Numbered from the stretch's first letter, positions 11,088 to 19,691 are shown. The stretch is 64,000 nt of DNA from Deltaproteobacteria bacterium (GCA_020632715.1 JACKFA010000003.1:434001-498000), one strand, 5' to 3'. Translations and numbers: made by a program. The notes: generated from the letters alone by a model not told the origin.

Positions 11088-12344
11088 TCAGTTCCCGCAC
11101 GTCGCGGGGTCGACCCCCACGATCGTGGCGCCCGTGGTCTTCACCCAGAAGCCGAGGCTGAACGCGTCGGGCTTGCCGGAGTTGTCGGTGTCCACGTCGG
11201 GCGCGACGAGCGCGAGCGCGATCCCGCAGACGTCCGCGAGCGTGCGGCACTGGTTCTCCGCCGTGTCGTTCTGGCTGCAGCCCGACTTGTCGATGGACGA
11301 CGCGCACCCCCACGACTCGGCCGCCTCGTTCTTGACGAGCACGGGGCCGCCCCCCGCGACCGAGAGGCAGCCGCAGCGGTTGGCCACGAAGCTGTTGAAC
11401 GCGCCGAAGAGGTCGTCCTGCGCGATGTACCCGCCGAGCTTCGCGCCGAACGTGCCGCCGTCCGGGTTCACCGTCGGGCCGTCGACCGCGACGCCGCCCG
11501 CGGGCCCCGCGGCGACCGTGCCCTCGAGCCGCGCGTTCTGGATGTCCGCGACGAGCTCGAGCCCGCCCGCGAGCGGGATGTCGAGGTGGAACACGTCCGG
11601 TCCGGCGAAGAAGTTGCCGTTCGTCACGATGACGTCCGGGAACGCGATGCGCGGCGTGGCCGTGCCGGCCGCGAAGCTCGAGAGGTTGGCCGAGAAGGAG
11701 CCCGTGCCGGCCGCGTTGTTCGCGGTGTCGGCGTCCGTGTCGGTGCCGTAGAAGCCGTAGATCGTGACGTCGTTGTCCGCCGTGAAGCTGTCGAGGTGGG
11801 CCATCTCGAAGAGGACGGTGAACGTGCCGTCGGCGATGTTGCTCGCGATGACCGCGTTCACGGTGTTCGTGATCTGCGGGAGGTCCTGGATGAGCGCCAC
11901 GATCTCGCCGAGCTTGTTGTCGGCGACCTGGTCGCCCGTCTGGTCGAAGCAGCAGTGGTCGACGGGCTTCCCGTCGGCGCCGTCCTGGGCCGCCACCGAC
12001 GCGAGCGCGAGGTGGAGCATGTAGCTCGTGTTCTCGGAGAACTGGTAGCCGCACGGGTCGTTCGGGTCCTTCGCGGTGTCGGCGACGAGCGTGTCCGTCG
12101 CCGTCGTGTCCGCGACGGCGGTGTCCCCGCCGGTCCCGGTGTCGGCGAGCGTGTCCGCGCCGGTCTCCGTGTCGGTCGTGGCGCCCGTGTCGGCGGGCGC
12201 GAGCGTGTCCGCGGTGACGCTCGTGTCCCCGCCGCCGCCGCCGCCGTCGTCGCCGCATCCGCCGCTCGCGAGGCCCATGAGGACCGCGACCCCGACGACC
12301 ACGACCCCTCGCCGCCCGAACGCCCACCCGCTGCGTACCCGCAT
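11088..12344 (-). CDS. DT-linker lipoprotein of unknown function
   Basis: 418 residues. The N terminus VVVVGVAVLMGLASGGC is a lipoprotein signal. It is followed by a glycine run and a linker of about 55 residues with repeated DT (TADTLAPADTGATTDT). The folded part contains beta-rich stretches, for example ADGTFTVLFEMAHLDSF. Its C-terminal third has many cysteines (CGCLSVAGG, CGIALAL), probably disulfide-bonded outside the cytoplasm. I do not recognise the fold. It belongs to the family of eight DT-linker lipoproteins in the window. The start is fixed by GGAG just upstream of the ATG. Confidence 0.8.
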   Translation of the reverse strand: MRVRSGWAFGRRGVVVVGVAVLMGLASGGCGDDGGGGGGDTSVTADTLAPADTGATTDTETGADTLADTGTGGDTAVADTTATDTLVADTAKDPNDPCGYQFSENTSYMLHLALASVAAQDGADGKPVDHCCFDQTGDQVADNKLGEIVALIQDLPQITNTVNAVIASNIADGTFTVLFEMAHLDSFTADNDVTIYGFYGTDTDADTANNAAGTGSFSANLSSFAAGTATPRIAFPDVIVTNGNFFAGPDVFHLDIPLAGGLELVADIQNARLEGTVAAGPAGGVAVDGPTVNPDGGTFGAKLGGYIAQDDLFGAFNSFVANRCGCLSVAGGGPVLVKNEAAESWGCASSIDKSGCSQNDTAENQCRTLADVCGIALALVAPDVDTDNSGKPDAFSLGFWVKTTGATIVGVDPATCGN

Positions 12345-12370
12345 CGCTCCCACTCCTGCCTCTCCGTTGG

Positions 12371-12383
12371 GAGTGGTATCCTC
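12371..12383 (+). promoter_or_regulatory. Candidate promoter -10 region for the ketosynthase operon
   Basis: GAGTGGTATCCTC, identical over 13 bases to 3734-3746, with TATCCT at 12377-12382. Here it lies about 80 bases before the GTG start and is the only promoter-like element in the divergent intergenic gap. No clear -35. Confidence 0.4.
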
Positions 12384-12464
12384 GTCCACACCGCGGCTCG
12401 GCTCAAGGGCTCGCGGCGAGGAACGTGGCGCTCCCGGCGGGTGGGTGCCGAGAGGAGGACCCCC

Positions 12465-13460
12465 GTGCTGCCCTATCGCCTGAAGATCGCCGGCCTCGGC
12501 CGCTACCTGCCGCGCCGCGTCGTCCCGAACGCCGCCGTCGAGGCGCGCCTCGGGCTCACGGCCGGCACCATCGCGCGGACGCAGGCGGGCGTCGTCGAGC
12601 GGCGCTGGGCCGAGGACGACGAGACGAACTCGATGATGGCCGCGGCCGCCGCGCGCGAGGCCCTCGCCGACGCAGGCATCGCCGCGACCGACCTCGACCT
12701 CATCATCAACGCCTCGGGCAGCGCCGAGCAGGCCGTCCCCGACGGCGGGGCCCTCGTCCAGCGCGAGCTCGGCCTCGGCGCGAGCGGGATCCCGGCCTTC
12801 ACCCTGCACTCGACCTGCCTCTCCTTCCTGAACGCGCTCGACGTCGCCGGCGCCTTCCTCGAGGCGGGCCGCTACCGCGCGATCCTCATCGTGACGAGCG
12901 AGCTCCCCTCGCGCGCGCTGAACCCCGAGGACATCGAGAGCGCCTGCCTCTTCGGCGACGCCGCCGTCGCCGCCGTCGTCGTGCCCACGCCGCCCGGCGA
13001 GCCCGCCGCCATCGAGCGCGTCCGCTTCGAGACCTTCGGCGAGGGCGCCGACTACACGCGGATCCTCGGCGGCGGCACCCGGAGACACCCGAACGACCCG
13101 CGGACGACCCCAGCCGACAACCTCTTCGAGATGCAGGGCCGGAAGGTCATGATGCACGCGACGCGCGTCTTTCCGCCGTTCCTCGCGCGCCTCGGCGAGG
13201 ACCTCGCGCGCGGGGAGGGAGTCGACTGGGTCGTGCCGCATCAGCCGAGCGCGCTCGCGCTGAAGGTGCTCGACCGCTTCGGCTTCCAGCGCGAGCGGGT
13301 CGGCGTGACGCTCGACCGGCTCGGGAACTGCGGCGCCGCCTCGTGCCCGGCGACGCTCTACGAGCTGGTGCGCGACGGGCGCGTCGCGCGCGGCCACCGC
13401 CTGCTCCTCGTCGGCACGGGCGCCGGCCTCGGCGTCGGCGGCCTCGTGATGGTGTACTGA
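12465..13460 (+). CDS. Beta-ketoacyl synthase III / OleA-like thiolase-fold enzyme
   Basis: 331 residues. The GTG start is preceded by AGAGGAGG. The catalytic triad of the KAS III fold is visible: Cys118 in HSTCLSFLN, His259 in VPHQPS and Asn288 in GNCGAAS. The C-terminal GTGAGLGVGGLVMVY matches the end of this fold. FabH condenses acyl-CoA with malonyl-ACP; OleA joins two acyl-CoAs head to head. The next gene encodes an AMP-dependent ligase, as in ole clusters, so an OleA-like role in lipid or ketone synthesis is plausible. FabH-like priming is the alternative. Translationally coupled to the following gene. Confidence 0.88.
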   Translation: MLPYRLKIAGLGRYLPRRVVPNAAVEARLGLTAGTIARTQAGVVERRWAEDDETNSMMAAAAAREALADAGIAATDLDLIINASGSAEQAVPDGGALVQRELGLGASGIPAFTLHSTCLSFLNALDVAGAFLEAGRYRAILIVTSELPSRALNPEDIESACLFGDAAVAAVVVPTPPGEPAAIERVRFETFGEGADYTRILGGGTRRHPNDPRTTPADNLFEMQGRKVMMHATRVFPPFLARLGEDLARGEGVDWVVPHQPSALALKVLDRFGFQRERVGVTLDRLGNCGAASCPATLYELVRDGRVARGHRLLLVGTGAGLGVGGLVMVY

Positions 13461-15034
13461 TGGCCGCGATGAACGCGGCGGCGGCCTTCCTCGAGACCTT
13501 CGAGCGCGCCGGCGACGCGCTCGCGTTCGTCGAGCACCACGGCCAGGAGACCAGCTACCGCCAGCTCCTCCGGCAGGTGCGGGCGCTCGCGGCGGTCCTC
13601 TCGCGGCGCGGGCTCGCGCCGGGCGATCGCGTCGTCCTCCAGCTCCCGAGCGGCCCGGTGCTCTCGGCCGGGATCCTCGCGGTCATCGCCCTCGGCGGCG
13701 TCCCCGTCCTCGCCGATCCGGGCCTCGGCGACGCCGTCTACACCGGGCGGATCGAGGCGGCCGCGCCCCGCTTCGTGCTCGTGCACCCGATGGTCGAGGC
13801 CGTCGGTCGCCTCCCGGCCGTGCGGCGGCAGCTCGAGGCGCGGCGCGACCTGAGCCTCCCGCCCGCGGTCGGCGGGCCCGGGGTGAAGCCCATCCGCCTC
13901 GCGCGGAGCTGGCTCCGGCTCGGCGCGCGGACGCCGCTCGGCGGGCGCTACGTGACGCCGGTGCCGGTCGCGCCCGAGGCCGACGGCGTCATCGTCTTCA
14001 CGGGCGGCACCACGAAGGAGCCGAAGGGGGTCCGCCTCTCCCACGGCGCGCTCTCCGCCTACATGGCCGGCGTCGCGCGCGTCGCGGAGGACGTCCCCTT
14101 CGAGCGCTTCCTCGCGGACACGCCGCAGCAGGCGCTCTACGGCCTCTCGATGGGGAAGACGGTGCTCACGACGCCCGCGCGGAAGCCGCGGCGCGCGCCG
14201 TTCTCGCTGGCGCTCCTCCGGCGAGGTGCTGCGCACGCGTACTTCGGGGCGCCGTGGATCTGGCAGGAGATGATGGCGAGCGCCCGCGGGGAGCGCCTCC
14301 CGGCCGGGGTCCGCGCGGTCTTCCTCGGCGGCGCGCCCGTGACGCGCCCCTTCCTCGAGCGGCTCCACGCCTTTTTGCCCGCGGACGCCGTCGTGCGCGT
14401 GCTCTACGGCCTCACCGAGGCCGGGCCGGTCGCGTCGGTCGACGCCGCCGAGAAGCTCGCCTGGCCGACCGCGGACGGCGACCTCGTCGGGCGCCCGCTC
14501 CCGGGCGTCGAGCTCGCCCTCGCCGAGCCCGACGAGCGCGGCGTGGGCGAGGTCCTCGTCCGCTCGCCCTCCCTCTTCGGCGGCTACCTCGGCGCGCCCG
14601 CGCGGCCCCCGGGCGACGCGCTCCGCACGGGGGATCTCGGCCGCCTCGTCCTCGACGCGGTCGGCGAGCCGCGGCTCGCGCTCGTCGGGCGCGTGAAGGA
14701 CATGATCATCCGCAACAGCGTGAACATCTACCCGCCGAGCTTCGAGCCGACGATCGAGGCGCTCACGGCCCCCGACGGGCGGCCATGGGTACGTCGCGCC
14801 GCCATGGTCGGCGCCTGGAACGACGCGCGGGCCGACGAGGACGTCGTGCTCTGCGTCGAGCCCGAGCCCGGCTTCGACGAGGCCGCGTTCGGCGCGGCGG
14901 TCGCGGAGGCGGTCGGCGCGGACGCCGCCCCCGACCGCACGCTCGTCGTCGAGGCGTGGCCGGTGGTCGGTCGCCTCAACAAGGTCGACAAGGGCGCCCT
15001 CCGCCGCCTCGCGGAAGGCGGGACGGGAGCCTAG
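13460..15034 (+). CDS. AMP-dependent acyl ligase (OleC-like or fatty acyl-CoA/AMP ligase)
   Basis: 524 residues. The ATG overlaps the previous TGA by one base. The adenylate-forming core motifs are present: the phosphate loop FTGGTTKEPKG, the aromatic VLYGLTEAGPVA, RTGDLGRL, and the hinge VGRVKDMIIRNSVNIYPP. The C-terminal catalytic lysine lies in GRLNKVDKGALRR. The phosphate loop is odd: family members usually have Gly or Ser where this has Lys. It probably activates a fatty or keto acid with ATP. The neighbouring ketosynthase suggests OleC-type chemistry (beta-lactone formation from a beta-hydroxy acid), but no OleB or OleD partner is adjacent. Confidence 0.87.
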   Translation: MAAMNAAAAFLETFERAGDALAFVEHHGQETSYRQLLRQVRALAAVLSRRGLAPGDRVVLQLPSGPVLSAGILAVIALGGVPVLADPGLGDAVYTGRIEAAAPRFVLVHPMVEAVGRLPAVRRQLEARRDLSLPPAVGGPGVKPIRLARSWLRLGARTPLGGRYVTPVPVAPEADGVIVFTGGTTKEPKGVRLSHGALSAYMAGVARVAEDVPFERFLADTPQQALYGLSMGKTVLTTPARKPRRAPFSLALLRRGAAHAYFGAPWIWQEMMASARGERLPAGVRAVFLGGAPVTRPFLERLHAFLPADAVVRVLYGLTEAGPVASVDAAEKLAWPTADGDLVGRPLPGVELALAEPDERGVGEVLVRSPSLFGGYLGAPARPPGDALRTGDLGRLVLDAVGEPRLALVGRVKDMIIRNSVNIYPPSFEPTIEALTAPDGRPWVRRAAMVGAWNDARADEDVVLCVEPEPGFDEAAFGAAVAEAVGADAAPDRTLVVEAWPVVGRLNKVDKGALRRLAEGGTGA

Positions 15035-15037
15035 CCG

Positions 15038-16180
15038 GTGACGAGCGAGCTCGCGCCCTTCGGGTGGGCGGCGTTCGGCCGCGCGGTGCGCTTCGAGCTC
15101 GCGCGCGAGCCGAGCCGGGTTCGGACGTTGCTCCGCGCCGCCGGGCGGCTCCTCCACCTCGGCGTCCTCGACCTCGGGCTCGCGGCGGACGCGCTGCTCC
15201 TCCCGGAGCGAGGCCGCGGCGAGCTCACGGCGGGCCCGCTCTTCATCCTCGGGCATCAGCGCACCGGCACGACGGCGCTCCACCGGCTGCTGGTCACCGA
15301 CCCGCGGCTCTCGGCGCCGCGCCTCCACGAGCTCGTCTTTCCCGCAACATCGGTGCAGCGCGAATTCGCGCGCGTAGCAGCCATTGATGAGGCCGCGGGC
15401 GGTTTGTTGCAGCGCACAAATGCTGCGGTGCAGCAACGCCTCTTCGGCCCCCTCGACGACCTCCACCGGCTGCGGCTCGACGCCGTCGAGGAGGACGAGA
15501 TCGCCCTCTGGGCCGTCTTCGCCTCGGTGATGTGCGCGAACGGGACCCCCGCGCTCGCCGCGAGCGCCACCCTCGACGACCTCCGGCACGTCGACCGGTG
15601 GCCGCGGGCGCGGGTCGACGCGGTGTTCTCGTACTACCGGGCCGTCCTCGAGCGCCACGCGGCGCGCGTCACCTCGCGGACGGGGCGGCCGCCGATCGTG
15701 GTCGCGAAGAACCCGGCGTTCACGCACAAGGTGCCTCAGCTCCTCGCGACCTTCCCCGACGCGCGCTTCGTCTTCTGCGACCGCGACCCGGTGGAGGCCA
15801 TCGCGTCGCGGCTGCGCCTCGTCGACGCGATCTGGCGCCGGCGCCGGCCCGGCTTCTCGGGGATGGCCGCGCCGCAGGTGGAGACCCTGGTCGCCGACAG
15901 CGTCCGCACCTTCCGCGCCGCGGCGCGCTGGGCCCGCGAGCTGCCCCGCGAGCGGCGCATCATCGCGCGCCTCGACGAGCTCGAGCGCGCTCCGGCCGCG
16001 GTCGTCGGCGCCATCCTCGGCGATCTGCTCGGCCTCGGCGCGCCGAGCCCGGAGCTCGCCGCCGCCTGCGGCGTCGCGCGCCCGAGCCGCCCGCGCGGGC
16101 GTTACGACCTCGGGGCGTTCGGGCTCGACGCGGACGCGCTCCGCGCGCGCCTCGGCGACGTGGAGCTCCCCGACGCGTGA
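15038..16180 (+). CDS. PAPS-dependent sulfotransferase family protein
   Basis: 380 residues, GTG start four bases after the ligase stop. The PAPS phosphate-binding loop LGHQRTGTTALHRLL is near residues 71-85, and the second PAPS-binding region is probably ARFVFCDRDPVEAIASRLR. This is the layout of Sulfotransfer_3-type enzymes, which transfer sulfate from PAPS to lipids, glycans or small molecules. Its place in the ketosynthase-ligase operon suggests that the product may be sulfated, which is inference. The stretch 15337-15440 inside the gene uses AT-ending codons rare elsewhere in the window, although the frame stays open. Confidence 0.85.
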   Translation: MTSELAPFGWAAFGRAVRFELAREPSRVRTLLRAAGRLLHLGVLDLGLAADALLLPERGRGELTAGPLFILGHQRTGTTALHRLLVTDPRLSAPRLHELVFPATSVQREFARVAAIDEAAGGLLQRTNAAVQQRLFGPLDDLHRLRLDAVEEDEIALWAVFASVMCANGTPALAASATLDDLRHVDRWPRARVDAVFSYYRAVLERHAARVTSRTGRPPIVVAKNPAFTHKVPQLLATFPDARFVFCDRDPVEAIASRLRLVDAIWRRRRPGFSGMAAPQVETLVADSVRTFRAAARWARELPRERRIIARLDELERAPAAVVGAILGDLLGLGAPSPELAAACGVARPSRPRGRYDLGAFGLDADALRARLGDVELPDA

Positions 16181-16280
16181 CGTCGCGGCGGCGGGACGGC
16201 TTGCGGACACGCGCGAACTTTGTCACGAGTTCGGGATACCCAACGAGCCCGACCGGGCTCTCCGACGAGGAGCACAGACG

Positions 16281-16766
16281 ATGCGAGTTGGCCTGGCCAT
16301 CGCCGTCGCGGCGTCGCTCAGCGCGAGCGCGTGCGGCGGCAAGGCGAGCGGAGGCGCGAGCACCCCGGAGGAGCTCGGGAAGAACATGGTCGCGGCCGTG
16401 CAGCGCGGCGACGTCGCGGCCGTGAAGGCGATGTACCCCACGAAGGCGGCCCTCGACGCGGCGATGACGTGTCCGGAGGGCGAGGGCCCCTGGCGGAAGG
16501 TCGAGCGGGAGCTCTCCAAGGTCGAGAAGGGGCTCGCCGAGATGAAGCGCGACGCCCAGGAGTTCCTCGGCGTCGACACGAGCGAGGACAAGGTCGAGAG
16601 CCTGAAGGCGGGCGAGACCTACAAGGGCTGCGCGGCCAAGGCGGACGTGACGCTGATGCGGACGCGCTGGAAGATGAAGGTGACCGAGGCGGGCAACGCC
16701 GACGAGCGAAGCTTCGGCGTGGCGCTCATCCAGCTCGACGGCGTCTGGTACGTGCTCGATATCTGA
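16281..16766 (+). CDS. Small lipoprotein, first of a tandem pair
   Basis: 161 residues. The signal peptide ends at lipobox SASAC, followed by GGKASGGAS. The mature part has the sequence VKAMYPTKAALDAAMTC and then PEGEGPW, both nearly repeated in the following gene, and ends in GVWYVLDI. The fold resembles small alpha+beta lipoproteins (DUF4878-like or NTF2-like), which often read out as helix, Trp-Tyr-hydrophobic C terminus. That assignment is tentative. It is preceded by GAGGAG and lies 38 bases before its paralogue. Confidence 0.82.
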   Translation: MRVGLAIAVAASLSASACGGKASGGASTPEELGKNMVAAVQRGDVAAVKAMYPTKAALDAAMTCPEGEGPWRKVERELSKVEKGLAEMKRDAQEFLGVDTSEDKVESLKAGETYKGCAAKADVTLMRTRWKMKVTEAGNADERSFGVALIQLDGVWYVLDI

Positions 16767-16804
16767 ACGAAGCGACGACACCGGGATCTCAGGAGGAGGA
16801 CGAC

Positions 16805-17308
16805 ATGAGGACGATGTTCAAGACGGCGACGATGACGATGGCCGCGCTCGCGCTGCTCGCGGGCGGCGCCTGCGGCGGCAAGGGCGGCGGTGGCGGGGGT
16901 GGCTCGCCGGAGGAGGTCGGAAAGGCCCTCATCGACGCGGCGAACGCCCAGGACGCCGCGGCGTTCAAGGCGATCTACCCGTCGAAGGCCGCCCTCGACG
17001 CGGCGCTCGAGTGCCCGGAGGGGGAGGGGCCCTGGCCGAAGATCGAGAAGGAGCTCGGCAAGGCCGAGAAGAACCTCGAGGAGATCAAGGGGGTCACGCT
17101 CGAGTTCGTCGGCTTCGACGCGAGCCGGAACAAGGAGCAGAAGCTCGCGGTCGGCGAGGAGATGAAGGGCTGCAAGGCGAAGGCCGAGGTGACCGTCCTC
17201 CGGACCCGCATGAAGATGAAGATGACCAAGGACGGCAAGACCGAGGAGGAGAACGAGGGGCTCACCCTCATCAACCTCGGCGGCGCCTGGTACCTGCTCG
17301 ACATGTGA
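16805..17308 (+). CDS. Small lipoprotein, second of a tandem pair
   Basis: 167 residues. AGGAGGA precedes the ATG. The signal peptide ends in LLAGGACGG, with a glycine run after the cysteine. FKAIYPSKAALDAALEC and PEGEGPWPKIEKEL parallel the previous protein, and the end GGAWYLLDM matches GVWYVLDI. The central helical part is Lys/Glu rich. The pair arose by duplication and is probably cotranscribed. Function unknown; an NTF2-like or DUF4878-like fold is possible. Confidence 0.82.
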   Translation: MRTMFKTATMTMAALALLAGGACGGKGGGGGGGSPEEVGKALIDAANAQDAAAFKAIYPSKAALDAALECPEGEGPWPKIEKELGKAEKNLEEIKGVTLEFVGFDASRNKEQKLAVGEEMKGCKAKAEVTVLRTRMKMKMTKDGKTEEENEGLTLINLGGAWYLLDM

Positions 17309-17350
17309 CGCGAGCCGTCGCGCGCGCTCGGCCGGGCGTCGCGCGCGGGC

Positions 17351-17389
17351 TCTCCGCGGCCTGCGCGCGGCCCACGCCGGCCGCGGAGA
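17351..17389. terminator. Hairpin between convergent genes
   Basis: An 11-bp perfect stem (TCTCCGCGGCC at 17351-17361 with its complement at 17379-17389) and a 17-base loop sit between the convergent small-lipoprotein pair and the zinc-ribbon/SDR genes. There is no T tract, as is common in GC-rich genomes. Confidence 0.45.
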
Positions 17390-17392
17390 CGC

Positions 17393-17626
17393 TCACTCGG
17401 TGGTGAAGTCGCGGAGCACGGCCGGATCGGTCGTGCTCTTCACCGTCTGTCCGCAGCGGACGCAGACGTAGTCGACGCGGCGCGGCTTCGCCGTCACCCC
17501 GTAGAAGAGCGTCATGCTGCGCCAGAAGCCGTAGCGCGGCGTCGGCACGACCGCCTTGTGGTCCCACGTGTGGCCGCAGCGGCACGTCTCCGGCGCGGCT
17601 GCGCCGTCCCCGGTGGTGGTGGTCAT
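17393..17626 (-). CDS. Small zinc-ribbon-like protein
   Basis: 77 residues. The ATG overlaps the SDR stop (ATGA). Cysteines occur as CRCGH near residue 15 and CVRCG near residue 54, an arrangement of two Cys pairs that would hold one zinc. Between them is YGFWRSMTLFYGVTAKPRRV, an amphipathic or partly buried segment. No function recognised. Its coupling to the SDR suggests coexpression. Confidence 0.65.
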   Translation of the reverse strand: MTTTTGDGAAAPETCRCGHTWDHKAVVPTPRYGFWRSMTLFYGVTAKPRRVDYVCVRCGQTVKSTTDPAVLRDFTTE

Positions 17627-18462
17627 CGTGAACCTCGCTTCAGGGCCGCCGCGACCAGGCCCTCGACGGCGCGTTGCGGCAGGAGCCGCAGCGCCAGGTT
17701 CCGGACGAGGGTCGCGGGGCCGATGGGGTGGCGGAGGACCGGGCGCTTCGCCGCGAGCAGCCTCACGACGAGCGCGGCGACCTCCTCGGGGTCGCGCGCC
17801 ATGCGCTCGACCGACCGGTCGTAGATGGCCTCGAAGCGCCGCAGGAGCTCGGCGTACGCGGGCTCGTCGTGGGCGCGGCGCGCGACGCGGCGGTTCCGGC
17901 CGAAGATGTCGGTGCGGTAGGCGCCCGGCTCGACGAGGATCACGTCCACACCGAGGTCGGCGAGCTCTCGGCGCCACGCCTCCGACATCCCCTCGAGCGC
18001 GAACTTCGAGCTGGCGTAGGCGCCGAGCACCGGCAGCGCCTGCCGCCCGGACATCGACGAGATGTTGATCACCCGCCCGCGCCCCTGCGCCCGCATCGTC
18101 GGCAGCGCCGCCTTCGTGAGCGCCCACGGCGCGAACACGTTGAGGTCGAAGAGCGCCCGGAGCTCGTCCTCGTCGATCATCTCCAGGGGCCCGCCGAGCG
18201 CCGTGCCGGCGTTGTTCACGAGCGCGTCGAGGCGCCCGGTCTCGGCGACGACGCGCGCCACGGCGTCTTCGCGCTGTCGGGCGTCCGTGACGTCGAGCTG
18301 CAGCGGGCGCACATCGAGGTCGCCGGCGGCGCGCAGGAGCTCGCCGGCGTCGCCCGCGTCCCGGAGCCCCGCGTAGACGGTGTGCCCGGCGCGCGCGGCG
18401 TGCACGGCCATGTGCAGCCCGAACCCCGAACGACACCCCGTGATGAGCACGACCTGCCCCAA
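17623..18462 (-). CDS. Short-chain dehydrogenase/reductase
   Basis: 279 residues. The start is a TTG at 18462, chosen because AGGAGG lies seven bases upstream and translation begins directly with the nucleotide-binding strand. Classical SDR motifs are present: TGCRSGFG (TGxxxGxG), NNAG, the catalytic Ser of ISSMSGRQALP, and YASSK for the Tyr/Lys pair. The C terminus (RNLALRLLPQRAVEGL) is typical of SDRs acting on lipophilic substrates. It is probably an NAD(P)-dependent oxidoreductase; the substrate is unknown. Coupled to the zinc-ribbon gene and divergent from the cupin-like gene. Confidence 0.92.
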   Translation of the reverse strand: MGQVVLITGCRSGFGLHMAVHAARAGHTVYAGLRDAGDAGELLRAAGDLDVRPLQLDVTDARQREDAVARVVAETGRLDALVNNAGTALGGPLEMIDEDELRALFDLNVFAPWALTKAALPTMRAQGRGRVINISSMSGRQALPVLGAYASSKFALEGMSEAWRRELADLGVDVILVEPGAYRTDIFGRNRRVARRAHDEPAYAELLRRFEAIYDRSVERMARDPEEVAALVVRLLAAKRPVLRHPIGPATLVRNLALRLLPQRAVEGLVAAALKRGSR

Positions 18463-18547
18463 AGGCCACCTCCTGCGCTATCCTCGCCGCATCGGCCGGC
18501 CCCGCCTACCACAAAATCGTCGGGGCGGCCCGCGCGCGGAGGATTGG

Positions 18548-19567
18548 ATGATGCACGGCGACGGCGTGGTCGATGGGCGCGACATGGCCGCCTGGAACGC
18601 GCTCTGGCTCGCGGACCACGTGGCCGGCCGCCGGCGCGTCGAGCGCGCGCTCGGCGGGGTGCGTCGCGGGGTCGAGGGGCGCATCGCCGCGGCGTTCGCT
18701 CGGGCTGGCGACGGTGGGCTCGAGCCGGTCGACCAGCGCGAGGACCTCTCGCCCGAGGCGTTCTTCCGCGAGTACGTCCGGCCGAACCTGCCGGTCGTGC
18801 TCAAGGGCGCCGCGCGCGACTGGGTCGCGACGCGCACCTGGAGCCCGGAGGCGTTCGCCGAGCGCTTCGGCGACGAGCCGATCATCCTCATCCGCGCGGC
18901 GGCCGACGATCTCAAGGACTTCGAGAGCGACGGCTACCGCCCCGCCGGCGGTGAGGTGAAGCTCCGGGACGTCGTCGCCGACATGCTCGCGGGGAAGGAC
19001 ACCTACGCGCGCTTCGTGCCGCTCCTGAACCAGCGCCCCGAGCTCCGCTCCGACCTCGACCGCGCCTACATCGAGCGCATGCGCCCGCGCGGCGCGCTCG
19101 GCACCTACTTCCAGCTCTTCATGGGCGGCGCCGGCACGACGACGAGCCTCCACAACGCGCTCGGCTCGAACCTCTTCGTCGAGGTCTACGGCCGGAAGAC
19201 CTGGTGGCTCTACCCGCCGACCTACAACCCGGCGATCCGGCCGTCGCTCAAGCGCGCGCCGTTCTTCCTCTCGACCCTCGACCCGGAGGCGCCCGACCAC
19301 GGCCGCTTCCCGCTCTTCCGCCACGTCCGCGGCTACAAGGTCACCCTCGAGGCCGGCGACATCCTCTACAACCCCCCGTTCTACTGGCACTACGTCAGGA
19401 ACCCGACGGCCTCGATCGGCGTCGGCGTGCGCTTCTACGACGTGCCGCGGATCCTCGGGGCCTCGACGACGCAGGGGCTCCTCACGCTGATGGCGTCGAA
19501 CCCGCCGGTCTGGGTCGGGCGCCGACTGCGCTTCGACTTCACGAAGGTCTTCGTGCGGATGCGCTGA
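18548..19567 (+). CDS. Cupin_8/JmjC-like Fe(II)/2-oxoglutarate protein with HxA metal motif
   Basis: 339 residues; GGAGG precedes two adjacent ATG codons (18548 and 18551). The order of segments follows FIH-type cupin_8 proteins: NLPVVLKGAARDW early, then TTTSLHNALGSNLF, EVYGRKTWWLYPP, and ILYNPPFYWHYV. His202 and His281 match the two metal histidines, and Lys217 matches the 2-oxoglutarate-binding lysine. The Asp/Glu of the HxD motif is Ala204 here. In family hydroxylases this residue binds iron; in radical halogenases of the SyrB2 type it is Ala or Gly. So either a halogenase-like or a non-catalytic variant. Family placement is firm, activity is not. Confidence 0.87.
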   Translation: MMHGDGVVDGRDMAAWNALWLADHVAGRRRVERALGGVRRGVEGRIAAAFARAGDGGLEPVDQREDLSPEAFFREYVRPNLPVVLKGAARDWVATRTWSPEAFAERFGDEPIILIRAAADDLKDFESDGYRPAGGEVKLRDVVADMLAGKDTYARFVPLLNQRPELRSDLDRAYIERMRPRGALGTYFQLFMGGAGTTTSLHNALGSNLFVEVYGRKTWWLYPPTYNPAIRPSLKRAPFFLSTLDPEAPDHGRFPLFRHVRGYKVTLEAGDILYNPPFYWHYVRNPTASIGVGVRFYDVPRILGASTTQGLLTLMASNPPVWVGRRLRFDFTKVFVRMR

Positions 19568-19582
19568 TCGCGCCGAAGGCGC

Positions 19583-19599
19583 GTGACGCGCTGCGTCAC
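19583..19599. promoter_or_regulatory. 17-bp dyad upstream of glnA, copy 1
   Basis: GTGACGCGCTGCGTCAC is a perfect inverted repeat with 7-base arms and a 3-base centre. A second copy of the same pattern lies 109 bases downstream. It is a candidate binding site for a dimeric regulator. Confidence 0.45.
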
Positions 19600-19691
19600 C
19601 CGCTCGCGGTGCGGCGCGTCATCGGCGGCCGCGATCGTCGCGGTCGCCGGATCGGATCCCGCGAGCCGCGCCAGACGGGCCGCTGAGCCGC

